Positions 51,339 through 59,984 of a stretch of 64,000 nt of DNA are shown here, piece after piece (the first letter of the stretch is position 1; every line of letters begins with the position of its first letter). Origin of the DNA: a virus; the IMG/VR virus record IMGVR_UViG_3300034019_000950, positions 1 through 64,000 of that record, one strand, 5' to 3'. The notes under the pieces are model-generated. The model saw only the letters and a list, made by a program, of their open reading frames with translations, did no database searches and had not been told where the DNA came from. A program made the translations under genes and the position numbers.

Positions 51339-51890
51339 TCAAAGCTGACGCTCCAGCTTGATCAGCTGAACACGCGGTCCCAGCGTGGCGCCGTTCCAGT
51401 CCGTGTTGGAGCGCAGCGCGGTGTAGGAATACTCGAACTGGTGCTCATCCTGGCCGAGCGGCAGGTTCAGCCCCATGTCCGAGCTGGCCTTCCACACGTA
51501 CACGTTCATGGTGTTGCCGGTCACAGCCATGTAGTGCTGAATGTGCAACGCGCACTCGGTGACGATGGGATCACCACCAAAGCTGAACGTCTCCGCGCTG
51601 CCGGAAACGGTCGTGGTGCCTGCACCCATTGCGCGAGCAAAGTTGTCGAAGTTCCACTCGATGCCCGTGACCGTCACCTTCGCGCCCTGGGTCTGGCTGA
51701 AGTTGTAGACGGGGATCTTGGGGTTGCCCTGGGAGATGTACCGCTTTTCGCTGGTGATCTCGATGCTGACGCCATCCTCGGTGATGGAGCCGACATCGAC
51801 GGTCGGGGTCGCTCCAGCGACGCCGAGGTACAGTACGGCAGGGCCGAAGCTGATGTCGTTGGTCGTGACTGTAGGAATGTTGAACGGCAC
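51339..51890 (-). CDS. Major tail (tube) protein
   Basis: 183 residues, beta-rich, with the tube-protein style strand ISFGPAVLYLG and VSIEITSEKR. Order between neck/terminator genes and chaperones is canonical. GTG start after GGGAGG. Confidence 0.75.
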   Translation of the reverse strand: MPFNIPTVTTNDISFGPAVLYLGVAGATPTVDVGSITEDGVSIEITSEKRYISQGNPKIPVYNFSQTQGAKVTVTGIEWNFDNFARAMGAGTTTVSGSAETFSFGGDPIVTECALHIQHYMAVTGNTMNVYVWKASSDMGLNLPLGQDEHQFEYSYTALRSNTDWNGATLGPRVQLIKLERQL

Positions 51891-51956
51891 GGGTGCCTCC
51901 CTTGCATTGTGTGCTTGATGCTTGGCACCGCTCGCGCCTTCCAGCGTCTACTGCGG

Positions 51957-51973
51957 GATAACCGCACGTTATC
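51957..51973 (-). promoter_or_regulatory. Dyad GATAAC-N5-GTTATC upstream of the major tail gene
   Basis: A perfect 6+6 dyad with a 5-base centre in the gap before the major tail gene. On the - strand it contains TGATAACGT, an extended -10-like word. It may be a promoter with operator. The spacing differs from the early dyads (N9). Confidence 0.5.
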
Positions 51974-51991
51974 ACAGACCAGCGCCCTGGG

Positions 51992-52336
51992 CTATGGCCT
52001 ACGCGCATCCTCCAACCTGTTGCGCTGACCGCAGCGACGGCACGGCACTTCCACCACACCACCAGCGCCGGGCCGCACGTAGCAGATGAAATCCTTGTAG
52101 CGCACGCGCAGCTCGTCCGACTTCTCATCGTAGATGCCAAGTCGTGCTGCACAGCTTGCGCACGACCACACCGTATCGCGCATCGTGGTGGCCTCGTCAG
52201 TGTCGCCACCACCACCGCTATTGGAAGTGGCAGCAGCCACCATCGCAAGCTGGCCGGAAAGACCCTGGACGGCCGCTTGCAGCTCGTCGATCACCACTTC
52301 CAGTCGATGAATGCGTGCGTCAGCGTTGGCTGCCAT
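51992..52336 (-). CDS. Coiled-coil protein with C-terminal zinc ribbon
   Basis: 114 residues: a short helix region (LEVVIDELQAAVQGLSGQL), Gly-rich linker, then SCASC and PCRRCGQRN forming a Com-like zinc finger. In Mu, Com is a small zinc-finger translational regulator, but the resemblance here is only to the ribbon. ATG 52336 overlaps the upstream gene. Confidence 0.6.
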   Translation of the reverse strand: MAANADARIHRLEVVIDELQAAVQGLSGQLAMVAAATSNSGGGGDTDEATTMRDTVWSCASCAARLGIYDEKSDELRVRYKDFICYVRPGAGGVVEVPCRRCGQRNRLEDARRP

Positions 52337-52523
52337 TCTGCACCCCCAGCCGCACAGTGCGGCCACACGCGTCACAGCACAGGGCCGTATCGGTGCCATC
52401 CCCACGGGCACGCGCGGCCGTAATGGGGGCGGGTAGCGTTGCCAGCGTGGCCCCACAGGCGCACCGCAGCCGCAAGGCTGGCCCCGCCGGGGCATTGCTG
52501 GCCTGCCAATCATGCGTCCTCAT
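52320..52523 (-). CDS. Small zinc-ribbon protein (67 aa)
   Basis: CACG and CCDAC suggest a four-Cys zinc ribbon. It starts by ATGA overlap on the tail-terminator gene and overlaps the next zinc protein. Two zinc proteins in a row within a tail operon are unusual. Confidence 0.55.
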   Translation of the reverse strand: MRTHDWQASNAPAGPALRLRCACGATLATLPAPITAARARGDGTDTALCCDACGRTVRLGVQNGSQR

Positions 52524-52957
52524 TGTCCACTCCTGTAACTTACGCGCATCGTCCACTGTCCACGCACGTAGTAAGCCCGCGTCAGTTCATTCCATCCATC
52601 GTCTGGCCGCTCTGCTTCTACACAATAGCCGGCCACCGATATGCCATCCCTTCTCAACAGCTGGTGCTGCAGCGCGGCGGCACACGCATCATAGACCCGT
52701 GCCGCCAGACCGGAGCTATCTCTGCTGTATGCGTAAACGTCCACCCTGATGGCCTGATAGGTGCTTGTTGGTCCCGTTCTACCAGTGATTAGCTCAAACA
52801 CGACCAGCGGATAGAGCGCGTTCACGGCATCCGGTGTTTGCAGGTGAGCGCCGTGCACCTGCGCGCCCACAAGTGCGCTAACAGCCGCATCTGTAAGCAG
52901 ATGGCTGCGAAGCAAAAGCTTGACCTGCTCGATGCTCGGTGCGGGACTAAGGGACAT
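52520..52957 (-). CDS. Tail terminator/completion-like protein
   Basis: 145 residues with the pattern of DUF3168-type tail-end proteins (the stretch from IEQVKLLLRSHL through LYPLVVFELITG). ATG 52957 follows TGGAGGA. Confidence 0.65.
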   Translation of the reverse strand: MSLSPAPSIEQVKLLLRSHLLTDAAVSALVGAQVHGAHLQTPDAVNALYPLVVFELITGRTGPTSTYQAIRVDVYAYSRDSSGLAARVYDACAAALQHQLLRRDGISVAGYCVEAERPDDGWNELTRAYYVRGQWTMRVSYRSGQ

Positions 52958-53492
52958 TGGGTCCTCCACTACCGAAACGGATGCCAGCCTGGGTGCGTAG
53001 CTCGGCACCCATCACCAGCACAAATGCACGCAGCAATGCTGGTCGCAAAGCCGGATCGCTTACCGTCCACCACAACACGTCACGCCCCTGCATGACGCGC
53101 GTTCCTTCCACAACCCACGGAGCGTGGGTTGGAACCTGCACCATCCAGCCGACTAAGTAGTATGGGCGTGAACCGCCACCACCACCAGCACGAAACTTCA
53201 GAAGGCCCTGCAGCCGTGCGGCCATCAGGCCAGTGCGCTCATGGACGACGTGCGGCTGACTGGGATGAATGTTGATTGAGCCATGACGCTTTGCGTATGG
53301 GTGATCCATGCGGCGCAGCTGCGCAAGGCTGTGGTCATTGCGTGTAAGGTTGGCATATACCGCCGTCATCGCGACTCCACCAACCTTGGTCAATGCCCTG
53401 CCAGCCGCCGCACGGATGAACTTGTCTTTCAGATCACGGAGGTTGATGACCGTTGCCTCGATCCCAACCACACGTGTCTTGTCACGTGGCAT
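52947..53492 (-). CDS. HK97 gp10-like neck protein
   Basis: 181 residues. N-terminal VINLRDLKDKFIRAAAGRAL helix and the central RTGLMAARL fit gp10-type head-tail joining proteins. ATG 53492 overlaps the end of the glycosyltransferase gene. Confidence 0.65.
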   Translation of the reverse strand: MPRDKTRVVGIEATVINLRDLKDKFIRAAAGRALTKVGGVAMTAVYANLTRNDHSLAQLRRMDHPYAKRHGSINIHPSQPHVVHERTGLMAARLQGLLKFRAGGGGGSRPYYLVGWMVQVPTHAPWVVEGTRVMQGRDVLWWTVSDPALRPALLRAFVLVMGAELRTQAGIRFGSGGPNVP

Positions 53493-56310
53493 CCTTGCCG
53501 CCCTCACCAACAGTATGCGGCGAGGTCAATGCCGCGTCCAGTGCATCCAGCAAGCTGTGCAGATCCACACCATCCGGCACCGCCGTCCGGCCCGCGCCCA
53601 ACACGGGCTGGTCAGGCGCGTGCTCGCGCAGCCACCCGTGCATTGCTTCGACCTGCGGCATCAGTGTGTGTGCGGGCGCGAGCCTTCGCTGAGCCTCACC
53701 AACAAGCAGGCGAGCGGCCCGTAGATGGTAAAGCGCCGCCTCACGGAAAGGCAGGTAGCCGGTGCCCGCGCAGCGCATTGCGGCTTCGTAGCACTCCCAC
53801 TGCTCGGCACGTCGCCCGTCGTTGCCGTATTGCAAGCCCAGGCTCACCCACGCGCCAGGGCTTGCCGGCTCGTCGGCAATCTGCTTGACCAACAGGCGCG
53901 TGTACCTTTCCAGCTTCCCCTGCATCGCATCGGGTCCGCCGGCCAGCCCACGGTGATCAACCGTAAAGGGCGCATAGCGCACCTGCGGGTGGATGCCGCG
54001 CCGACCCAGCTCGGCCATGCCGCGCTCCAAAGTCTCATGGACGCGGAAGTTGAAGCGGAGGATGCCACCGGCAAGCCGGAACAGCCGAGTATTCTCAGAC
54101 CAGTTCCACTGCCCGTCTGCTCGCCAGTTGCGGAAGCGGAACATCCACGCCCAGCTGTCCGTGACCTCAACCATGCGGCGCAGCGCCACCGTGGCCAGGA
54201 ACGTGCTCTCGTATTGCTCGTCCGGGTCCATCACAAGGCACCACGCGCATCCGTGCGCGCGCAGCCGGTCCACGCCCGCGTTCCGCGCCGTGCCCAGGTC
54301 GTCGTTCAGCGGCTGGTACACCCATTCGGCGCCGTAGCGCGCTGCCACGTACTGCACGTCGGCGCTGGGCGCGGTGCCCTCCGGGCCAGTCCACACCAGC
54401 ACCACATGATCGGCAAGTGCGTAGACGCTGTCGAGGTGACGATGCAGGTCGAACAGCTGCTCGCCAGCGTGCCACAGCATCGTAAAGCCGATGCCGTTGT
54501 CGGGCTGCCACGGGGCCAGCTGCATCCCTTCCTCTCTCACGAGGTGGTCGTACCCGCCACCGCCACTGGTGCGGCCTTGCGTGAGCACACTGTCAGGCTG
54601 CGCGTCCTTCTCGCGGTAGAAACGGAACTTGCGCAGCCGGTCGGCGTGGCGCAGGTAGCCATAGTGACGGAACCGCAGCGCCGCCACGCGCTTGGCGTTC
54701 TCGCCCGCGTCGGGCACGTTGCCGCAGTGCAGGCCGATGGCGTTGCCCGCCTGCACCTGCTGCACGCTCGGGTGCGTCACGCGCCACAGGCGGAACCCGC
54801 GCATCGAGCTGCGGTAGTCGGGGCCGCACCAGGGCACGTCCACGCGGCACAGGCGCGGGCTGTCCCAGTGGTTCGCCCAGCCCACGTCGTAGTGCGTGAC
54901 CAGCGGGTCAGGGTGTCGCATCCACTTCTGCAAAAGCTCGCGGTCAACGCGTTCCTCCACCACCTCATCGTGGTCCACCGACATCATCCAGTCGGGGGCC
55001 AGCTGCAGGCCCAGGCGGATCGCCGCGTTGCGCTCGTCGCGCTCGTTCCACTCGCCAGCCCACCCGCGCACCAGCACGGGAACCTCGCGCCCTGCACTGG
55101 CTTGCGCGAGATCGAAGGCGTACCGCTGCAGCGCATCGGCCTGTGCGTCCAGCGTGGCGCCCTGGCACGCATCCAACAGCGCCTGCTCGGCGGGCGGCAT
55201 CATGCCAGCCTGCCACTCCGGGCTGGCCAGCACGTCGGCGGGATTGCCGGTAAGCAGGATGGCCATGCCGTTCACCAGCTGCGCCGTGCGCCCCAAGCTC
55301 GCGCGCAGCATGGCAAGGTCGTTCGGCACGTGCAGCTTGACGCGCCACACCGCAACCAGCCGCTGCTCTCGGCTGGTGTACGCTTCCCAGGTGCGCAGGT
55401 ACGTCGGCAGGTTGGCCAGCCCGCGCTGCGCCTCGGGGAACACGCTGTCCAGCGTCTGGTGCCCCAGGTGGTGCACGTAGCAGTTCGTCGCGATGGCCAT
55501 GCGCCAGCCCAGCAGCTGCGCGCGCGCCGCGATGTCGTTGTCGTCGTACCCGCCCACGCCGTACTGCGGGCGCACAAGGCACACGCGACCCTCGTGCTGC
55601 TCCAGCAGCTGCAGCAGGCACTCGCGGTCATACAGCACGCACAGCCCGGACAGGAAGCTGGCCGCCATCGGGGTCCACCCGTTCTGCTCCGCGTAGCTGC
55701 CGGCGAACTGGTCCAGCATAGTGTCGGCGTCGGCGGTGAAGGCGCTGCCGGTGGGCAGCTTCACGTCGGGCGCGCGCACCTGCTGCATCCCCGCCACCAC
55801 GTTGGACACGGGGCCGACCATGCCGATCCGACCGTACCCGGCGACCGGGTGCGCAGGCGCCTGTAGGCCGTAGCCGGCCACCTCGCCCTGCAGCTTGATG
55901 TCGGGGCTGGTGAGCGCGCCGTGCAGCCGGTGCAGCCAGCTCGGCGTCACGCGCACGTCGTCGTTCATCACCACCACCGTAGGCGGAAGGCCACCGTGCT
56001 GCAGCGCGGCCTGGACGCCAGCGTTCACCGCGCCCGTCCAGCCGACAGGGCCGGGTAGCTGCACCCACTGCAGCTCCACCTGCTGCGGGCTGGTCGCGTT
56101 CGCCAGCTGCACCAGCGCCGACACCTGCTGGTGCAGCGCCTCGATGGTTCCGTCCTCCATCGCCTGCGGCAGCGGATTCACCACCAGCATCAGGCGCCAG
56201 CGATCAACCTGTGTGCAGCTGACCAGCCGCTGAACGCACGGCAGCACGAGGTCGGGGCGGCCCATCGTGGGCACGATGATGATGGCGTTGTTGGCGTCGT
56301 CGTGGTTCAT
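53482..56310 (-). CDS. Giant multidomain glycosyltransferase
   Basis: 942 residues with three glycosyltransferase-type segments. (1) Residues 8-300: GT-A fold with VVVMNDDVRV (113-121). (2) About 405-600: GT2-like NERDERNAAIRLG and SVDHDEV (444-450). (3) About 620-800: WTGPEG, LGTARNAGVD and MDPDEQ (694-699), then the RVHET element. A TPR-like helical end follows. ATG 56310 follows GGGGAG. It sits inside the head-tail operon and overlaps the neck gene. The product may glycosylate virion proteins, DNA or host surface sugars; donor unknown, though RmlBCD-like genes hint at a dTDP-deoxysugar. Confidence 0.85.
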   Translation of the reverse strand: MNHDDANNAIIIVPTMGRPDLVLPCVQRLVSCTQVDRWRLMLVVNPLPQAMEDGTIEALHQQVSALVQLANATSPQQVELQWVQLPGPVGWTGAVNAGVQAALQHGGLPPTVVVMNDDVRVTPSWLHRLHGALTSPDIKLQGEVAGYGLQAPAHPVAGYGRIGMVGPVSNVVAGMQQVRAPDVKLPTGSAFTADADTMLDQFAGSYAEQNGWTPMAASFLSGLCVLYDRECLLQLLEQHEGRVCLVRPQYGVGGYDDNDIAARAQLLGWRMAIATNCYVHHLGHQTLDSVFPEAQRGLANLPTYLRTWEAYTSREQRLVAVWRVKLHVPNDLAMLRASLGRTAQLVNGMAILLTGNPADVLASPEWQAGMMPPAEQALLDACQGATLDAQADALQRYAFDLAQASAGREVPVLVRGWAGEWNERDERNAAIRLGLQLAPDWMMSVDHDEVVEERVDRELLQKWMRHPDPLVTHYDVGWANHWDSPRLCRVDVPWCGPDYRSSMRGFRLWRVTHPSVQQVQAGNAIGLHCGNVPDAGENAKRVAALRFRHYGYLRHADRLRKFRFYREKDAQPDSVLTQGRTSGGGGYDHLVREEGMQLAPWQPDNGIGFTMLWHAGEQLFDLHRHLDSVYALADHVVLVWTGPEGTAPSADVQYVAARYGAEWVYQPLNDDLGTARNAGVDRLRAHGCAWCLVMDPDEQYESTFLATVALRRMVEVTDSWAWMFRFRNWRADGQWNWSENTRLFRLAGGILRFNFRVHETLERGMAELGRRGIHPQVRYAPFTVDHRGLAGGPDAMQGKLERYTRLLVKQIADEPASPGAWVSLGLQYGNDGRRAEQWECYEAAMRCAGTGYLPFREAALYHLRAARLLVGEAQRRLAPAHTLMPQVEAMHGWLREHAPDQPVLGAGRTAVPDGVDLHSLLDALDAALTSPHTVGEGGKDAT

Positions 56311-56382
56311 GCTGGCTCCCCGCCTCCTGGGCGTGTGTGGGTGCACAGCGTATCTCACATCAGCCGGATTGTGAACGGCTGA

Positions 56383-57015
56383 TCACTTAGGACCGTAACG
56401 GTCTGCCCGGCAGTGCCAGTGATGCGGCCGGAAACCGAAGCCAACGCGGATCTCTCGCACACCACCTACAAGCCACTGGTCGCCAGTGTCATCTTCGATG
56501 AAGAAGTCCTGCGCGCTCGGTGCCCAAGTTTCCTCATAGTCAATAAGGAAGATTGCCGCATCTTCCTCCTTTGTGCCCTGATTGTAGACGGGCACCTTGA
56601 TCCAGCCTGACCATCCAAGCACTGCGGGCTTGCTTTCCGCCACGGTCACGAGCATGAACTGTGGCGTACCGTCCGCGCTCACTGCCTGCACGGAAACCGT
56701 TGGAATAACTGCTTCATTCGCAAGCCCTGTGGTCACCACACTTGTCAACGTCGCAAAACGCTTGGTAGAAACCTGAGTTCCGTTTGCTGCAAACGTCAGC
56801 GTTTCTGACTGTGAAGCACCACCCGGCGCTGTACCGACCAGCTGCACGGTTCCACTTCCAGTCGTTCCGTTTGCTACCGTGACCTGTAAGAACGCCTGAC
56901 CGAGCAAAGCGCGTGTCGGGGTCATGTTGGCCGCAGCTGGCGAAGCAACGAGAGCGAAAGCAGTCTTTCGCTGTACGGTGATGTAACGATTGGCACTGCT
57001 GCTAACCGTGCTCAC
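56383..57015 (-). CDS. Beta-rich virion protein (210 aa)
   Basis: Thr/Val-rich with an immunoglobulin-like pattern in the middle (QVSTKRFATLTSVV). It starts GTGA on the methyltransferase stop. Possibly a decoration protein; position and composition only. Confidence 0.6.
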   Translation of the reverse strand: MSTVSSSANRYITVQRKTAFALVASPAAANMTPTRALLGQAFLQVTVANGTTGSGTVQLVGTAPGGASQSETLTFAANGTQVSTKRFATLTSVVTTGLANEAVIPTVSVQAVSADGTPQFMLVTVAESKPAVLGWSGWIKVPVYNQGTKEEDAAIFLIDYEETWAPSAQDFFIEDDTGDQWLVGGVREIRVGFGFRPHHWHCRADRYGPK

Positions 57016-57521
57016 GCCCGCACACCCCAAACGAAAGTGTCCAACCCGTTGCGCTCCAGTCGGCCATGCAGGCTCGACCACTCGCACTCTTTCCGCAAGA
57101 CTTCCAGCATCTCGTCAGGATCACGCCCACCGTAGTATCCCGGCGTTGGACTATCCTCCAGATGATGCTCGGGGCGCGCCCGGCTCGCGCAGCTGAACGC
57201 CAGCAGGCCGCCCGGCCGCAGGTGCGCCGCCGCCGCCTGCAGGGTCTGCTGCCAGAACGGGTCGTGCTCCAGCATCTCCGTGGATACCACCACGTCCACG
57301 GGGCCGCCCTCGGGCGGGTGCTCGTGGGCGATGCCCACCACGTCCACGCCAGCGCCCGCATAAGCGTCGATGCCCAGGTAGTACGACGGGGCCGGGAACA
57401 GCCGGCGCGGGCTGCCGTTGATGTCGCGGCTGCCGTATTCCAGCACCCGCGCGCCCGGCGCGAACAGTGCGGGATGCGCAAGGCGCAGCCCCTGCAGCCA
57501 ATCCATCACGGTGCTGTGCAT
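57012..57521 (-). CDS. Class I SAM-dependent methyltransferase
   Basis: 169 residues. Motif I is VLEYGSRDING, followed by the acidic motif YLGIDAYAG and VVVSTEMLEHDPFW. No target-recognition domain is seen, so it is more like small-molecule/sugar or protein methyltransferases than DNA ones. It lies beside the glycosyltransferase and RmlB genes, hinting at sugar O-methylation. ATG 57521 follows GAGGA. Confidence 0.75.
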   Translation of the reverse strand: MHSTVMDWLQGLRLAHPALFAPGARVLEYGSRDINGSPRRLFPAPSYYLGIDAYAGAGVDVVGIAHEHPPEGGPVDVVVSTEMLEHDPFWQQTLQAAAAHLRPGGLLAFSCASRARPEHHLEDSPTPGYYGGRDPDEMLEVLRKECEWSSLHGRLERNGLDTFVWGVRA

Positions 57522-57523
57522 AA

Positions 57524-58189
57524 TCAATCCTCGTCCTGCTCGGCCTGTTCTTCACTGGTGTCGCTGTCGCTGGCCAAGTTGTCAGCCATCAACTCAGGCG
57601 GCACCAGTATCTCGTCAGGTGGTGCCGGCAGCTGGGCGGACACGTCGGGCGCTACAGGCGCCAAAGGCGCGCCGGGGTGCGCCGCAGCCTCCGGGGCAGC
57701 CGCCCCTACCCCCGGCACCGCCGCAGCGCCCTGGTGGGCGCTTACGGGCCGCATCAGGGTGGGTACTGGTTGCCAACCGCCCGGCCCATAAGCCTGCACC
57801 GCAACCTGGGCAGCATCCGACACCACCACTCTCAAGGCTGCGCTACCCACATCAACCACATGCACTTCGTGGTGCGAAGTAAGCGACTGAGCGGCATCCC
57901 GTACCGCCGGGGCATCGCCATACACCAACAACACCACCGCCGCACGCAGGTCGCCCACCGCCAGCGCGCGCAAAAGGTAGGGTTGTGCGCCTGCTAACAG
58001 GCTGGCGCGCCCCACCTGCGCCCGGTAGCCGTGCCGGGCTGCAACCGCCCTACCGCGCCCCACGGCCGGTAACGGGGCACCGCCGGGCTGGTCGGTAAAC
58101 AACACGTGCCGCGCATAGTGCAGGCCCGGCTGAGCAAGTGGAAGCAGGTCCAGGGAAGGCACAATGCCCACCACATCAGTTTGGCTCAC
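57524..58189 (-). CDS. Hypothetical protein of the sugar cluster (221 aa)
   Basis: The first 140 residues are alpha/beta with a strand-rich core; the rest is a Pro/Ala linker and an acidic C-terminus ending DED. No family recognised. It overlaps RmlB (GTGA) and the methyltransferase (TTGA). Confidence 0.6.
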   Translation of the reverse strand: MSQTDVVGIVPSLDLLPLAQPGLHYARHVLFTDQPGGAPLPAVGRGRAVAARHGYRAQVGRASLLAGAQPYLLRALAVGDLRAAVVLLVYGDAPAVRDAAQSLTSHHEVHVVDVGSAALRVVVSDAAQVAVQAYGPGGWQPVPTLMRPVSAHQGAAAVPGVGAAAPEAAAHPGAPLAPVAPDVSAQLPAPPDEILVPPELMADNLASDSDTSEEQAEQDED

Positions 58190-59184
58190 GTTGCCTCCAC
58201 ATAAGATGCAAGCTGAACATCACTGCCACGGTACGCGGCAAGCAGCCTGTCAAGATGCTGCGGATCCAACAGGCGCTGCCGTGCCTCCCATCCCAGCCGG
58301 CGCAGATAGTCACCTGTCACGCAGTAAGCCCGGTCTTGACCGGGCCGGTCGCGGCTGTCCACCACCGCAGCGTGCGCTGGTACACCCGCCCGCTCAGCCA
58401 GCGCGAGCACCACCTGTCGCACACTGGCCACGCACGGGCCTGCGATGTTGACGGTCGTGCCCGCTTGCAACCTTCCGGCTGCAAGCCACGTGGAAACGGT
58501 GCACAAGGCGTCAGCAAACTCGCCAACCGCGATCCACTGGCGAAGCTGGTGCCCGCCACCGTGCAGCGGCACGGGGCGCCCAGCCTGGAGTAGCGCGCAG
58601 GCGATAGGCACCAGCTTCTCGCCCAGCTGGCCCTCGCCCCATGCGTTGCACCCGCGCGTGATTGCGTAGCGCAGGCCCGCGCTCGTGCCCATCGCCCGCA
58701 CTGCAAGCTCCCCGGCGGCCTTCCCGGCGCTGTATGGGCTGCTTGGGTTTAGTGCAGATCCCTCGCTAAATCCTTCGAACGACGGTTGCCCCTCAACCAC
58801 GGGTCCATACACCTCGTCGGTGGAGCAGTAGACCAGCGGCACGCCAGCGGTCGCGCAAGCGGAAGCAACAACCTGTGTGCCGTAGCCGTTGACGATCATG
58901 GCTTCGTTTGGTTGTTGTAAGCTACGATCTACATGACTTTGTGCAGCCAGATGCAGCACTACATCAGGCTGCGCGTCCAACATCGACACACGCACTTCAT
59001 GCGGATCGCACACGTCACCGCGCCACAGCTGGTCGTCAATCATACCTTGCACGGCATCCCATCCGGTCGCCGCGCGCGTGCGCGCGTCCAGCACGGTCAC
59101 GCTGCGCGCGCCGTGCCTTTGCACAAGCTGTCGAACCACGTGCTGACCGATGAAGCCAGCTCCACCTGTGACAAGGAAGCGCAT
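58186..59184 (-). CDS. RmlB-like dTDP-glucose 4,6-dehydratase (extended SDR)
   Basis: 332 residues. TGGAGFIG at residues 6-13, LHLAAQSHVDRS, the YCSTDEVYG strand and catalytic YSAGKAAGE fit RmlB, which makes dTDP-4-keto-6-deoxyglucose. ATG 59184 overlaps the upstream stop by one base (TGATG). Along with the RmlC- and RmlD-like genes on the other arm this covers three of the four dTDP-rhamnose steps. Confidence 0.85.
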   Translation of the reverse strand: MRFLVTGGAGFIGQHVVRQLVQRHGARSVTVLDARTRAATGWDAVQGMIDDQLWRGDVCDPHEVRVSMLDAQPDVVLHLAAQSHVDRSLQQPNEAMIVNGYGTQVVASACATAGVPLVYCSTDEVYGPVVEGQPSFEGFSEGSALNPSSPYSAGKAAGELAVRAMGTSAGLRYAITRGCNAWGEGQLGEKLVPIACALLQAGRPVPLHGGGHQLRQWIAVGEFADALCTVSTWLAAGRLQAGTTVNIAGPCVASVRQVVLALAERAGVPAHAAVVDSRDRPGQDRAYCVTGDYLRRLGWEARQRLLDPQHLDRLLAAYRGSDVQLASYVEAT

Positions 59185-59417
59185 CAGCCACCACTCTTGC
59201 GGCGTCGGGTCTTTGCTTCTGTCACTGGCTGCACAGGGGGCTGAACGGCCTGCCATCGCTTCCGCAGCAATACTGCCTCAGCCGTGGTTGTGTGCGCTTC
59301 CGCGATCCAGCTTCCGTCCGCATTACGTGTGGCGACGACGGCTTCCTCTGGCGTATACACCACCATTCCATCATCAGGATCGCCATAGACGTGCGGGCGT
59401 GTCCAAAAGGTGCTCAT
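59184..59417 (-). CDS. Small protein (77 aa)
   Basis: Compact beta/alpha start and a basic tail. Overlaps the connector gene (ATGA). Function unknown; perhaps a head-neck accessory. Confidence 0.6.
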   Translation of the reverse strand: MSTFWTRPHVYGDPDDGMVVYTPEEAVVATRNADGSWIAEAHTTTAEAVLLRKRWQAVQPPVQPVTEAKTRRRKSGG

Positions 59418-59983
59418 GCTGTTGCGTCCGTCGGCATGACCCGAATGTAACGGGCAAGTATGGTAAGGGCTGCAGCAGGAAGGCCGCTGGTATCAACGCT
59501 GTAGCGGTATCCGGTTGCGCCTTCATTCCGCAGGCCCGCGTGGCGTGCGCGGTTGAACTCGGCCACAGCGATAAGGGTGGCTGCGTGTTGCAGATCAGCA
59601 GGCGGCGTAGCGTAGCCGAACGTGTAGGTCACACTCACACGTTGCCGCCCCTCAGGGAAGTAGTAGCCACTTGGAGCAAGCCGCACGATGCCGGGCCGCT
59701 TGTCCACGTACCACTGGTCAACCCCAAGTGTTGATCCAGCTGCTACCACTGCAGCAACACTGATCACCGGGAACGCGCGCAGCCGTAGCTCGCTGGTTCC
59801 AGCCGCCTCAATGTCGTAGATCTCGGTGACCGTGGTGGACGTAAGGGCAGCCATCCCGCAGTAGTTGATGACTGCTTCCTCCCCCACATCTATAAGGTCG
59901 TCCAGCAGCGCATCGTGCATGGTGACACCCGCAGGGATGCCAAGAACTCGCTTGCAGCGTGCAGTGCTGGTCAGGGTCGCCAC
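59414..59983 (-). CDS. Head-tail connector protein (gp6-like)
   Basis: 189 residues. The helix TARCKRVLGIPAGVTMHDALLDDLI near the start is typical of HK97 gp6/SPP1 gp15-type adaptors that sit under the portal. GTG 59983 follows GAGGTG. The 60049 frame start overlaps the winged-helix gene and has no ribosome site. Confidence 0.8.
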   Translation of the reverse strand: MATLTSTARCKRVLGIPAGVTMHDALLDDLIDVGEEAVINYCGMAALTSTTVTEIYDIEAAGTSELRLRAFPVISVAAVVAAGSTLGVDQWYVDKRPGIVRLAPSGYYFPEGRQRVSVTYTFGYATPPADLQHAATLIAVAEFNRARHAGLRNEGATGYRYSVDTSGLPAAALTILARYIRVMPTDATA

Positions 59984-59984
59984 T

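Noticed and set aside
53725-55866. 713-codon + strand ORF
   Set aside because: Antisense to the glycosyltransferase, which has clear motifs. The + frame is His/Arg/Val-rich and featureless.
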